Notes: generated from the sequence alone by a model not told the origin. A DNA stretch of 64,000 nucleotides from Hymenopus coronatus (GCA_030762935.1 CM060900.1:432445921-432509920); one strand, 5' to 3'; numbered from the stretch's first letter, positions 45,380-56,641 are shown. Translations and numbers: made by a program.

Positions 45380-45766
45380 TGGTGGAAGATGCGCTTTCAA
45401 AGAAAATTAATATTGTGGTGCTATGTAAGTTATCACTAAGAATAAGAAATCACATCAAGGTAAATTTTTTTGGATAGATTTTGAATTTTTGAAGAAGTGC
45501 TTTATTTAATATAACTTATCATTTCATTAAATTTATACTTACCTTATTTTGATTTCTGTACAGGTGATCCACGCTTTTACCATGCTCACTTCATAGTCAT
45601 CTGCATAGAAAATGACATTCTTAGTGCAACTAACATAGTTGCATTTGGAAGGCTTGGACATTCTGTAAGAAAAACTGCAGTTGTAGCGAGTTTTTCTGAT
45701 GATGAAAGTTTGGTTTTGTATCAGTCTTTACAATGGAATGGCCTGTTGCAGGATTTTCTTAAATAA
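45380..45766 (+). CDS. Candidate two-exon 3' end of an unrecognised gene
   Basis: Exon fragment up to 45424, intron 45425-45563 (139 bases), terminal exon 45564-45766. The donor is GTAAGT. The acceptor is TTTTGATTTCTGTACAG. Joining them keeps one reading frame through a split Cys codon. The last exon is open for 66 codons without Met, as expected of an internal/terminal exon. It ends at TAA (45764-45766), overlapped by AATAAA (45762-45767). The encoded tail includes DPRFYHAHFIVICIE, FGRLGHSVRKTAVVASF and a C-terminal QWNGLLQDFLK. I do not recognise a family. The left limit of the first exon is unknown, because its frame runs back into the possible MITE. It could also be a transposon's own exon. 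Confidence 0.35.
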
Positions 45767-45874
45767 AGTATACTGCAAACTTACAGATTGTTACTATTTT
45801 TAAAACCTTTCCCATTATGCAATAAGTTGATAAATGTATATAGTTTAATTCCAGGATGTAGGAACTAAGTAAAT

Positions 45875-46800
45875 ATTGGACAGGTAGAGTCAGATTGAAA
45901 AATTAAATGCCATAGCCGGGATTGGAGCCATGAATCCCCCAATCTAGCCAGTTTCTCTAAACACTGAGCTAACATAGCAATATACCGACTAGGCACTAAA
46001 TTCTTTAAGTGACTCACATGTTTCCCAGTAAACCATAAGGTGATTTCAAATGATTTGAGATAACCAACCCTAATGGCAGCTTAACAGTGCCATAAGTACT
46101 ATAGGTCCTGGGCTTCATAGTTTAACCAACTGTCAGGTCAGTTAATGTTAATCGTTTTTCCATACAAGCCATGTGTATGATAGAAGTTGAATAGCTAGAG
46201 TCAGATTGAAAATTCAATGGCAAAGCTGGGATTTAATGACAGATCTCCCAGTCTCTAGCTAGTTGCTCTAACTACTGATTTACCATGACAACATGCTGAT
46301 ATGGCACTAAATTCAAGTGACTTGCATGTTTTTCGGTAAAACACAAGGTGATCTCAAATGATTTGAGATGATATATGCTAATTGTGGCTTACAATGCCAA
46401 AGTATTTTATGTCCTTTGTGCTTCATAATTTAACCAATTATCGGGTCAATTAAAGTTAATTGATTTTTCACACAAGCCATGTGTACGATAGAAGTTGGGT
46501 TGGTAGTCACATTGAAAAATTCAGTGACATAGCCCGGAAGCCGGGAACCTAAAGTACTTATGCCATTGTAAGTTGTCATTAGGGTATGCCATCTCAAATC
46601 ACTTTTGATCACCTTGTGGTTTACTGGGAAACGTGCAAGTCACTGAAAGAATTTAGTGCCCTATCGGTATGTTGCCATGGCAGCCAGTGGTTAGAGCAGT
46701 CAGCTAGAGACTGGGAGATCATGGCTATGGCATTGCATTTTTCAATATTATTCTACCTATCTACACATAGGTTGTGTGAAAAAACAATTAAGTAAATATT
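45875..46800. mobile_element. TR-A element, two minus units then an inverted plus unit
   Basis: Left end GGACAGGTAGAGTCAGATTG. Minus-strand tRNA-like heads lie at about 45905-45980 and 46210-46290. The orientation flips at about 46545, and a plus-strand unit carries CACCTTGTGGTTTACTGGG, a degraded head (46665-46730) and the end TTCTACCTATCTACACATAG. The heads are diverged and unlikely to be transcribed. Confidence 0.7.
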
Positions 46801-48494
46801 TTTCCTTTTGCTCTGCCTAAGCAAGATGCATATTTTGATAGTGAAAGAAACTATAGCATGCTGTTCCTTTGGGTTCACTGAATAATAGTCTTTGTCATGA
46901 AAGAAGGTAGCTGTATATGTAGCAAAGTCTGTCGGATATATATAATGAAGAAATGACAGTTGTGCAAGTTTGTCAGATGACAAGGGGTTCATCCTATTGC
47001 TGACCAATCAGAAATAAAAGAAACTGAAACTGATATTAATTACATTTTCCTGTAATAATAATCCCATGCCACTACAGCCATGAGGAGCCTGCAGAGGTGG
47101 ACGATCATCCAACCAACACAGTAAGGTGATATGGCCAGCATCATGCTTCCCCCATCCAGCAAGTTAATTCCTTTTGGGCACCAGTCCTACGCTCAAAACA
47201 AAATCTGCACCATTTCCTGCAATATTTTTGCATATTTAGGGAATTAGAATCTTTGGGCATGGATTTAAATTGCAAAACAAATTGGTGCTTTAAAGTTGTG
47301 TATTGTACATTTTGTAAATTTTATTATCAGTCAGTTACTAATACTTGGTGATGGACATAGTTTTATTTTTCTATCAAGAATAAGGAATGGATCAATTTTA
47401 TCATTTGTTGCTGTTTTTTTTATTTATTTTTAAATAGATTTGAATTAAGTAGCATCTTATTCTTTTAGTAGAAAAAAAGAGGAGGGAAGAAACAATATTT
47501 GGGCTCATGAGATAGACATTTTCATTTACTGACAAAAATCGAAACTGCATTTTCAATATTCTACTGAAGTCTTCTACCCCCGAAGATCATCAAAAATTGC
47601 ATCATGCAGCTGCAGTTGTTTTGATTCAACCAATGCATCCTAAATAACTTGCAAAACTCAAGCATTCAGAGAGAGCATGTTATTGGCATAGTTACTGATT
47701 CTGCAAGGTATGTAACAAAAGTGAATTAAAACACTGCACGGCTGATAGAAAATATGTGTCATGTTAGGTATGCAAGTTGAATAACATTGGCAGTATCTAT
47801 GAAGATGAACTGGAATTTTTAAAATTAATCAAGAGGAACAAATACTTGAGTTCTTGAGGGAGAAATGACTAGTTTCAGGTGAATAGGTTTATAATGTTTC
47901 AAATTGGAAGAGTTCTATGCTGCAGCAAACAGCAACTGAAAACTGACTTGAACTCTGTAGGGACTAGTGTTAAATAAACTCTAGCACTGATTTTGAAACA
48001 TAAACATGCGATATCTGAACGCAGCATTCTACAGCTAACAAAAGTGTGTTCGCTCCCTGTCTTTTGACTTGAAAAGCTGCTAAGCTTAATAAATCTAATA
48101 ATTCTTTTAGCACTGTCATGTCAATCGTTTGCATTCCATTTCTGCATAATTATGCATGTATACACATTTATAGTAGAACATTCAAACATATACATGTACA
48201 AATAATAATGGTCATTACAGTGCTCATGTGATTCTGATAATGATATAATGCATGGGTATGCTTATTCATGTATAGTATTAAAACTATACGAGGTAAAAAT
48301 CTGTGGTTTTTTATGGTTCTGATAAAAACATTATTCCCTCTCTTCCTCGTGAATTACCTTTTTGCAAAATTTGAATATTTTGTCTTAGCACAAATAGTAT
48401 TTATGAGAGACGGAATCACTTAGTGAGTTACTCCATAGTTAAGCAGTAATGAAATATGTCAACATAGCAGCACTCATTGGTTGCTGGAATTTTG
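46801..48494. other. Stretch without confident genes; weak hAT-like trace
   Basis: At about 47680-47780 one frame reads IVTDSARYVTK and then, past a stop, ENMCHVRYAS. This faintly recalls the D-S-A-x-x and H-x-x-C-A-H spacing of hAT-type transposases. It is too short and broken for a call. The rest shows nothing. Confidence 0.25.
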
Positions 48495-48965
48495 GTTAAA
48501 ATACTGTATATTAAAGATATTTACAGATAAATATAATGTATGATTTGAATTTTCTCGGAATAGTCACTGAACTCCTCTTCATTTTGGATGACTTTTGCAT
48601 GACTGCTGAACCATAAGAGATAGACAAAAACTTGCTGCACAAAGAATGTAGAGCTCATTAAAACACACAATTTATGTCATATACATTTTTTTCATAGAGT
48701 TGACCATTTCTGAGATATTCCTTGTTATTTGTTTCAGTTTTAAGATAAAACTTTTCTCATACAGGAATTTTTCAACTCCTGGCCGAGCAAAGAGAAGAAT
48801 TTCAATCACATGGCAACCAGCTCATAAAAGATTTGACTATAGCTTTTATTTTCCTTCTGTTTATGAGAAAGCAAGTAATAATACCATTTCTGCTTATTCT
48901 TATCTTAATTAGTATGAAGTAGATGGAAGAATATGCTTTTTAACAATAATTTGTTAGAGGTGTAG
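48495..48965 (+). repeat. R repeat, distal half, plus strand
   Basis: TTGGTTAAAATACTGTATATT, TTCATTTTGGATGACTTTTG, CCATTTCTGAGATATTCCTTG, CAACTCCTGGCCGAGCAAAG and CATGGCAACCAGCTC in plus order. Confidence 0.8.
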
Positions 48966-48974
48966 ACAGATCTT

Positions 48975-49965
48975 CAGGCCACTGTAATAGGCTGGCGAAG
49001 GGTTTCTGGATTGTCCAGCTCCTCTGCATATACGCGTTCTTTTAAATAAACGCAGAGGAAGAAGTCAAGGAGTGTCATATCAGGTTATTTGGCAGGCCAG
49101 GAGACTGGTCCTCGGCTTGCTATCCAATGACGAGGATGTGCAGCATTCAAATGATAGCAGTCGATCCTCGAGCGATGCGAAGGAGCGCCTCGTGTTGTAA
49201 CCACATCGTCATTCGCTCCTGTAGTGGCATATTCTATAATGATAAAGATAGATTATTACGGAGGAATTCCAGGTAGCTGCTCCTGTTAGATGCCCCTCGA
49301 AGAACAATGGCCCAACAAGGTGATTTTCCAAGATTTCACACCAGACATTCACTCCCCGCTGCCCTTGGAATGCTGCCTCCATTACCCAAAGAGGATCATC
49401 AATACTCCAATAATGCATATTGTGGCGATTTACGGTTCCATTGTTTTGGAATCTAGATTCGTCAGAAAACAGCATCCTGGATACGAATCCCACATCATTT
49501 GCTACTCACTCCAGCAACCATTCACAAAAGATCACTCGAGCTTCGAAATCTTTCCCGTGTAGTGTTTGATGTAGTTGCAAACGACAAGGATGAAACTTAT
49601 TAGTGTTCAATATTCGCACTACAGAAGACTGGCCGATATTCACCTCCTGAGCAACTGCCCGTGTACTAGTATGCGGATTGTCCTGGATGGCGTTCAAAAC
49701 AGCTTCTGCATTAACACCCGATGTTGCTGGTGCGTGTCTAACAGGAGCCAATCTCGCAAGTGACGCTGTTACACGCAGACGCCTTTCAACATTCCGGAAG
49801 GTGTTTGCTGTTGGTTGTCGTCTATTCGGATATCTCTCCCTGTATAGATGCTGAGCTGCTTGTGCATTTGTTGTTGCTGCTCCGTAGATCAAAAGCATAT
49901 CTACGTACTCGTCTGTCGAATATATAATGAAAGACTGGCACAAAATATCATGCGATAGCATACTT
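48975..49965 (-). pseudogene. Mariner/Tc1-superfamily transposase with N-terminal helix-turn-helix, broken
   Basis: Cut-and-paste transposase relic. The N-terminal open frame (49506-49961) has VDMLLIYGAATTNAQAAQHLY and RYPNRRQPTANTFRNVERRL. That is the DUF4817-like helix-turn-helix common in arthropod elements. A second helix-turn-helix follows (NPHTSTRAVAQEVNIGQSSV...ILN). The next frame (49209-49493) carries the catalytic LFSDESRFQNNGTVNRHNMH, with the first or second Asp in SDE, then NVWCEI and the GPLFFEGHLTG block. Remnants of the last catalytic region (PRHWIAS-like, WPA, DF) can be read in shifted frames between about 49150 and 49000. Frameshifts separate all three parts. No terminal inverted repeats were found. 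Confidence 0.8.
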
Positions 49966-51714
49966 GTTGAGAATGAAGGGGGTCACATTCATAATAACAC
50001 ACTGATTCATGCCAGTCCAATGGAGAAGGTGTCACTAAACGTGTTCCACCTATTAAAAATTGCAGCCAACAAATAACAATTTAACTTATCATGGCCATGC
50101 TAAGGATTTTTACGCCCGGAAAAATCCATCGTCCTCCGCCGGATTTGAATCCGCGACCTTGGGTATAAGTTAACTTGCTTAACAATATTCACTCTTTTTT
50201 TTTTCTTTTTTTTTTCTGAATGCTCAGCTTTTTGTTGTGCTGAACATACTGTCCACAATTTTTTTTCTCGTGTTGCCGTTTACATTTTCATTGGAGAAGG
50301 ATGCTGTTCATTACAATAGATTTCGCTATTAATTAATATTTTAGAAGTGGCTAGTGTTACATTGATGTTACGCATCGAGCTGGGACCACTTTTAGTGAAA
50401 ATAAATCGAAAATAAAAGTACTGTGTTTGGGCTCTCTCTCCCATAGGCTCAAGTTGACAAAAAAATTATGCAAATTAGAATCATTCACTAATGATATTGA
50501 GTTTCTTGCATCTATCGTTGTTTAAAATGTATTTATTAAATCTACAACTTTTATCTCTTCAGTATCCTTCTTTGCACCCGTCACAGGAAAAAGAATTTGC
50601 CACATCTGAAGGCGTTATTCTCTTCGCTAAATAAACTCTCAGTTGCTAGTTGTCATAAGTGCGGTCTTGCGTACAGATATCTGTAACCTTGGTGCAGGCA
50701 AAGTCCATTATCAGCACCTGGTACAGTACCAGATCACAGATTTTTGAACGGACACATCTTAATTCAGCCGTTACAACTTATATATAAAATTATCCTGTTG
50801 AACCGGGATACCTATGGGCATATGGGAATTTTTGGTTTTGATGTATTTTCACTGTAAAGTTTGCAGCTCAATCTATATATCAATGTGACAATGGTCCCTT
50901 GTTAGTATAATTTTTGCAACTTAGGTAAATTTTGCATTTTATGGCATTTATACCATATTTAAAAATGGTTTAAATATCGTGAATAAATACGAATATAAAA
51001 GTATAAACGTTTATGAGCATTCCGCACTTTGTCGCATTTGCGAATAATCACCATTCCTAATGATCACTAGGGACTTAGAAGTTTATATATGCGTAAAACG
51101 TTTTTAGACAGCATGACGTAAAAGTGGAGTTTTTAACATTGTCCACAAGAATTATAAGCTTTAGGTTATCGCACTGGTGCGATACAACTTTTATACCAAA
51201 TAGTTGTGAGCTACTTTGGTTTCAGGTCCAATCACATGGCAATTACTTTTTGTATTTGCACATGTTTAATAATTTAACTTGGCTTGATTAGGTTTTACTT
51301 CCTTATGTCTTTTGACATAATAAATTTCTCGTGGTGCTCCCTTCACAATACAAATCGTCATACTTAAAATGTATCGCAATTCCTTGTAGAGTTCACCAAT
51401 ACATTATACAGTCGCGTTTCTGCTTTCTTCCATCTAAAACGATATTCTTTTATATAGTGTATCCTACATAAAGATGTGATGGTGGCAAAAATGAATTTTG
51501 AAACACTGAATGGAACTAAGTGAAATTAAAAAAAAAATGCAGAAAAAGAACACTAGAACTGCTAACCTAAAACCTAGAGAGCAATATAAAACAGCATTTA
51601 ATCACTTTATTGGCTGATGTAAGGCAAAATATGTTCAAAATAATTTCGCTGAAAATGTGCTCTTCGCTTACTTCGAAGTAAAAAAAAAACAAACTATGTG
51701 GTCCTTTCACATGC
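49966..51714. other. Stretch with one SINE fragment, otherwise unannotated
   Basis: Apart from the SINE-D fragment at 50085 I see no gene, RNA or repeat family. Confidence 0.4.
50085..50195 (-). mobile_element. SINE-D head fragment, minus strand
   Basis: On the minus strand it carries CCAAGGTCGCGGATTCAAATC (B-box) and GGCGGAGGACGATGGATTTTT, then CATGGCCATGATAAG-like sequence. The body beyond is missing. Confidence 0.75.
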
Positions 51715-52515
51715 CTTTCAACATCTGTGCAACAAACTATTGTTAAAAATATTAATCTTCTATCTGCTTCATGCTAATAGAGTTAAAATTAGCAAAATGG
51801 TCTTATTACTTGTTTAAAGTAGAAGGCAAAGACATAGGCAAAAACGGATAGTCAAATGTTTTAAAAGCTGGTTGCTATGTAATTGAATTTCGTTTCTTGT
51901 ATGGTCAGCAGTTGACGGATTCCTGTATGAGACAAATATAAGTATTTTAAAGCTGAAACCAATAACAAGGAAACCGTCAGCTCTACAAAAAAGAAGCAAA
52001 CAGAAAACAACAATTACTAATATGTCTCAAACTATATGTGTTAAGGACATTACTTTTTGTGTTGTCAGTTTTTGTATATCTCTTAGGTTTACCAGTTATA
52101 CAAAATTCATCCAAAATAAAAAAAAAATTCAGTCGCTATTCCCAGAAAATTCAAGATATACATTTCTTTTGTTATGCAAGTATATTTAATATATTTTAAT
52201 CAAAATCGTCAGAGCCATTTTTGAGAGAGTAAAAATGTTCGAAAACTTTTCCATGTAAAGGGCATCTTGAGAATCGTCATGTCGCATCTTTGGGAGATGT
52301 TAAACTTAAATACCAAGTTTGATATTTAACGGACTTTTCATTTTTAAGCTATGCTGTCCACACACATACACACACACAAACAAATACACACAGAAATTCT
52401 CACTGACTTTTCTAAAACTCCTGTTTTTGAATTCAGGGAGTTAGAATTCTCGACATCGAATTCCTGACTGGAATACAATACCTTCCCTATACACTATTTA
52501 CATAGTAAGTTTAGA
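51715..52515 (-). repeat. R repeat, near full length, minus strand
   Basis: AAAGCTGGTTGCTATG, GCTGAAACCAATAACAAGG, GTTTACCAGTTATAC, TAATCAAAATCGTCAGAGCC, CATCTTTGGGAGATG and GAATTCCTGACTGGAATAC in minus order. Confidence 0.85.
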
Positions 52516-52563
52516 GAAAGTAATAAGCAATGGAAGTATAAATCATTTTGGGTCAACTATTCA

Positions 52564-52806
52564 GTGATTATTTTTTGGCTTAATGTTAAGAAAAATCATG
52601 ATGTTAGTAATTTCCATAATCTTGTAAGCTTGTTCTGGCAAAACAAGAGATTTCACCAACCAAATGAAGATTGTATCTGTGAAATGTGCAACAATCACTG
52701 TGAAAGATGTGCAGAAAACGGGGAAAAAAAGACAAATGTCAATAATAAAACTAGAATTAAATTCATGTATTCAGTTGTGTGCATTTCATTTATAATAAGC
52801 TTATAA
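52564..52806 (+). CDS. Unknown 80-codon open frame with a Cys cluster
   Basis: No family recognised. The frame holds CICEMCNNHCERCAENG, a C-x-C-x2-C-x3-C-x2-C cluster that could bind metal, and ends in a short hydrophobic stretch (VVCISFIISL). No splice sites or promoter support it, and it lies directly next to an R copy, so chance is likely. Confidence 0.15.
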   Translation: MIIFWLNVKKNHDVSNFHNLVSLFWQNKRFHQPNEDCICEMCNNHCERCAENGEKKTNVNNKTRIKFMYSVVCISFIISL

Positions 52807-52978
52807 GCTCTTAATTTACCAGCATCATAATTTATATGATGCGAGCAGTGCTAGCGAATCAACAATACATGAAAACATCTGACACTTCGCTGCACACGTG
52901 AGTTGCTCTCGGTCCAAGCACGTTTTCCCTTAGTTTCAGGAATCAATATTATAATATTGATATCTTATAAATTCTGAT

Positions 52979-53133
52979 AATAACTATAACTCCATGGCAC
53001 GACAGCTCACGTGGAACCTTGGCCTACCGCCCGGCCGCTGCGTCCCCCATCTCGGTCCACTACAGACGTCATGGATGGGGTGCAGTATTGGAGGGTGAGA
53101 CGTGGTCAGCGCCTCGAGCCCCTCCCGGCCGGT
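52979..53133 (-). mobile_element. SINE-C 3' part, 5'-truncated, 12-bp target-site duplication
   Basis: The minus-strand copy lacks the tRNA head but keeps GACCACGTCTCACCCTCC-like and GTGAGCTGTCGTGCCATGG sequence. The flanks ATAAATTCTGAT at 52967-52978 and 53134-53145 are identical. So the truncation happened at insertion, as in target-primed reverse transcription. Confidence 0.9.
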
Positions 53134-53260
53134 ATAAATTCTGATGCTGTCTAAAAATAGTAAATGCTATAGTGTTAAAATTGGTTTATTTTGCTCGTAG
53201 AATTACGAAATAAATAAAACCTTACTTTTAACCCTTGTGTCGTGACGTACTGTTTTTGAA

Positions 53261-53261
<1 letters not shown>

Positions 53262-53316
<55 letters not shown>

Positions 53317-53366
53317 TAACAACAATAATAATAACAATAATAATAAAAACAAAAATAATAATGATA

Positions 53367-53397
<31 letters not shown>

Positions 53398-53432
53398 TAT
53401 TAATAATAATAATGATAATGATAATGATGATG

Positions 53433-53467
<35 letters not shown>
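53262..53467. repeat. (AAT)n microsatellite, about 200 bases
   Basis: Long AAT array with AAC, AAA and GAT interruptions, directly preceding a full SINE-C. The long poly-Ile frames on both strands here are artefacts. Confidence 0.97.
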
Positions 53468-53468
<1 letters not shown>

Positions 53469-53817
53469 GGTCGTCTCCTTAGCGCTGTGGTAGCGTTGCT
53501 GCTTACCAAGCGGGAGACCTGGGTTCGATCACCAGTACCGGCGTGGGGATTTTTCCCCCGCTGGGAGACCTGGCCAGGGGTGCACTCAGCCTCGTAAGGT
53601 CCCTGGGGGGCCAATTGAGGAGCTACTTGATGGAGAAGTAGCGGCTCCAGGTCATGAGGACCGCATTAACCGGCCGGGGGGACTCGAGGCGCTGACCACG
53701 TCTCACCCTCCAATGCTGCACCCCATCCATGACGTCTGTAGTGGACCGAGATGGGGGACGCAGCGGCCGGGCGGTAGGCCAAGGTTCCCCGTGAGCTGTC
53801 GTGCCATGGAATTATGG
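53468..53817 (+). mobile_element. SINE-C copy, full length
   Basis: About 350 bases: head GGTCGTCTCCTTAGCGCTGTG, B-box GGGTTCGATCACC, a repeated GCTGGGAGACCTGG, GGCCAATTGAGGAGCTACTT, CGCTGACCACGTCTCACC and 3' end GTGAGCTGTCGTGCCATGG. It serves as the family reference. Its left boundary abuts the (AAT)n array. Confidence 0.92.
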
Positions 53818-53966
53818 CATTCCTGGCAACAAAAGATAGAGTCATATTAAGTTTCATTCAAATGCCTTTTCATTCTAGTTTATTAATTTATTCGATTTAA
53901 TTGACCAAAATAAAAACCTTATCTTCTCCTACACGCACTGTTTTTTTTTCTTTCTTTTTTTTTTTT

Positions 53967-54720
53967 TACTTTCTCTACGTATGTAGAGAAGTTATTACAG
54001 TCCACCCAAAAATTCGGTAACGAGATTTCACCGGAATACACGACTTAGAATCCCCTGTATCCAAAATAAAGCATTTTATTAAAAGGTTCGTGTGTGTGTC
54101 TGAACACGATAACTCAAAAACGAAAAGTCGGTAAACTACCAAACTTGATAGGTATTTGGGTTTACTATCTTCCAAGGAATGCGACACGAAGATTTTGAGG
54201 GAAACTCCCCCACCTCGAACAACCCTTTACATGATAAGAAATCCAAAAGTTTTGATTTATTCAAAAACGGTTGTAACAATTTTGATTAAAATACCGTATA
54301 TTAAAGATACTTACATGACAATAAAATGTATATTTTTAATTTTTTGGGAATAGCCTCTGAAGACCTCTTCATTCTGGACGAATTTTATTGAATTTGATAT
54401 AAGACAAAAACATACTACACAGCGTTGTAAATCTTGTTAAAATACACAATGTTTTCATATACAGTTTTTTTCGGCGGAGTTGACAATTTTTGTGCTTATT
54501 GGTCTCAGCTTTAAAATACTTTTTTTTCTCATACGAGAATTTGTCAATTCCTGGCAATGTAAGGTAATGAATTTCAACCACATGTCAACCAGCTTTAAAA
54601 GATTTGACTATGACTTTGGTCTACTGATAACCACTATTTTCCCTGAGAATTCACACCCTTGAATCCATTTCACTATCAGTTTATTTCGACAAAGCAAGAT
54701 TTTTTAAAATTACATATTTT
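53967..54720 (+). repeat. R repeat, near full length, plus strand
   Basis: It starts at the hairpin TTTCTCTACGTATGTAGAGAA, then GAGATTTCACCGGAATACAC, GATAACTCAAAAACGAAAAG, AATGCGACACGAAGATTTTG, TTGATTAAAATACCGTATATT, TTCATTCTGGACGAATTTT and CTCATACGAGAATTTGTC. It is the clearest plus-strand reference copy. Confidence 0.88.
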
Positions 54721-54788
54721 CATAATATCTTTTTAACAAGTTATCTGTTTGAAAATTTACTATAGTGAACATATTTCACAAAATACAA

Positions 54789-54814
54789 AAAAAAAAAAAA
54801 AAAAAAAAAAAAAA
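54789..54814. repeat. Poly-A tract
   Basis: Homopolymer of about 26 A, with no recognised retroposon body before it. Confidence 0.9.
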
Positions 54815-55129
54815 CGCATGACTAAACCAATTACATATTTAGAACTAATCTATGACAACATTGAAACCTTAACTAGACATTTTATTGCATACATTCTTCA
54901 CTGCTTTGGGGGAAAATTTTAGACCACTCTATTTTTGTGGGGGTAAATGAAGTTTTTCATATGAGAAAATAAAAAAATAGCTTCAAAATTTGACATAGAT
55001 AGTCTTTTGACCAGTACAGCGCTTTAAAGTGCCATTTAAAACCTGTTAATTACGTCCTAGGAGAATCGATGATTGCAAATATCTGTTTTTTGCGCCAGGA
55101 ATAAAAGCAATCTCATTTACAAGAAAAAA
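54815..55129. other. Unannotated AT-rich stretch
   Basis: No gene or repeat recognised. Confidence 0.4.
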
Positions 55130-55400
55130 AGGTAGGGTTAGAACGCTCTCCTCTCACCTAGGTGGCCCAGGTTCTATCTCAGGTGACCGCATGTGGACAA
55201 AGCGGCGTCTAAGCGGGGTTCCTTCGGATTATCCTGTTTCCCTCACCATTCATTTCACAAATTATTCCATCATTATCTATCCTGTCATCATTTTTCGCCA
55301 TGATTTCATATCATCTATCTTCCGCATTCTAATGCTTGGCTACGGACGATCCCTCATTTCGGGTTCTTCATCCTGATTAAATGTTTGTTCGCTCCACAAC
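55130..55400 (+). mobile_element. SINE-B2 copy, plus strand
   Basis: Truncated head (GGTTAGAACGCTCTCCTC), B-box-like CCAGGTTCTATCTCAGG, GTGGACAAAGCGGCGTC, and B2-type 3' part GGCTACGGACGATCC. Confidence 0.65.
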
Positions 55401-55429
55401 AGACTTCTGATCCTAGGCACCGAAGTATG

Positions 55430-55615
55430 AAGTCGGTCTGAGTGGCCCAGGTGGTAGTCGCTGGCCTTTTGAACTAATGGCCCAGGCCAATAGTTTAGTT
55501 TTAAGTGTTCGTAAAAGTGACAATCCCATGTGAGTAGATTCCAGGTACGTAGAATAACTCCTGTGGGAAGGAGACTGGCGGAGCTGACATCCTGTAAATT
55601 CACAGCGTCGTCAAA
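55430..55615 (+). mobile_element. SINE-F-like copy
   Basis: Head GTCTGAGTGGCCCAGGTGGTAG and body ACGTAGAATAACTCCTGTGG parallel the other SINE-F copies. The B-box is eroded. Confidence 0.45.
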
Positions 55616-55794
55616 AAATCATGTGTAATTCTTCAATGCGTGGACTGTAAGCCGAGTAAGTTTTAAGTGCTTATATTTTAAATATGTTTTTAAAGTCGAA
55701 TGTGTTATTCACATGGATTTTTCCATCCTGTATCGTTTATTGGTGGGTGTGCAAGTTCCTTTTAAGAATGCTTTATACCTTTTTTTACGAAGTA

Positions 55795-55868
55795 CAGTGT
55801 ACATAGTGTAGCATTCCAGCCACAAAAAGAAACATTACGAAAATACATATTTAGGGAACCCATGAATG

Positions 55869-55913
<45 letters not shown>

Positions 55914-56045
55914 GAGCAACATCTGTGTCAATGAGGGAGAGAAAGAAAGAGAGAGTGTGTGTTGTAGAGGAATAGATAGATGGATAGATTGACTTTAAAC
56001 AGCATAGTTCAAACACGAAAAGTCGATTAAGCGAACCAATCTGTG
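55795..56045 (+). repeat. R repeat 5' part with internal (AAT)n
   Basis: GTGTAGCATTCCAGCC, GGAACCCATGAATGATAAT and AACACGAAAAGTCGATTAAG in plus order. An (AAT)n array occupies 55866-55912, and GAGAGA/GTGTGT runs follow. Confidence 0.7.
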
Positions 56046-56278
56046 AAAATGTCCAATCCAGTGTGTCTTAAGCAATTGGGTTTATTTTTTACCACATACC
56101 TCAATTGTTATGTGTAACTAATTCTGAAATTTTGAGACCAGCCCTGGTAAATATGGCAACATCGTAGCAAGTTCTATCAGCTAATACATGTTTCAGTGCA
56201 AGATACTCTCCTCGCTTGTATATCTATGCCAATTCCATTGCTGTGGTGTCTGTAACAATATAAATATTACATAAACAT

Positions 56279-56641
56279 GCCAGATATACTATCTGCTTAA
56301 GAGATTGTGATAACATAACAAAAACTGAAGAATATATAAGTTGTTTTGGGTTACCTATTGAATCCGTTCTGCAGAGTAAATGGATTCACTCTGTTCCAGG
56401 GGCAGACTGGTCACCATTTAGTACATCTGTGGTACGTGTAAAACATTTTCAGGAGAGTTATGTAGGTTTGGTTGAGAAATATACAGAAATGATGAAAATA
56501 CGTATTTTTGTAAACGCGATTATCCAGCTGTTTCCGAATTTGCCTTTATGTCTAAGATGTGTGAGAGAAACTAATAAAAAAAAGTCCATAACGAGTAGAG
56601 GAGAAATTTATCATGGCCTTAAAAAGCTAAAAGGATCATGA
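56279..56641 (+). pseudogene. THAP-domain fragment with a lost zinc ligand
   Basis: An open frame of 120 codons contains a THAP zinc-finger DNA-binding domain of the kind found in P-element transposases and THAP proteins. CLRDC (codons 56294-56308) supplies the first Cys pair. LPIESVLQSKWIHSVPG follows with the conserved Pro and Trp. The third ligand position, normally Cys before x2-His-Phe, reads R-V-K-H-F with Arg at 56435-56437 and His at 56444. The domain's last block, normally A-V-P-T-x-F-P, reads NAIIQLFPNLPLCL. With a Cys changed to Arg by what could be one T-to-C change it should not bind zinc normally. No transposase core follows before the stop at 56641. Confidence 0.6.

Noticed and set aside
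47540..47780. hAT-type transposase core
   Set aside because: One short D-S-A-like word with a following His/Cys-like spacing is not enough in decayed, stop-interrupted sequence.
53228..53614. Long open frames encoding poly-Ile on both strands
   Set aside because: They are produced by the (AAT)n microsatellite and its flanking SINE-C.
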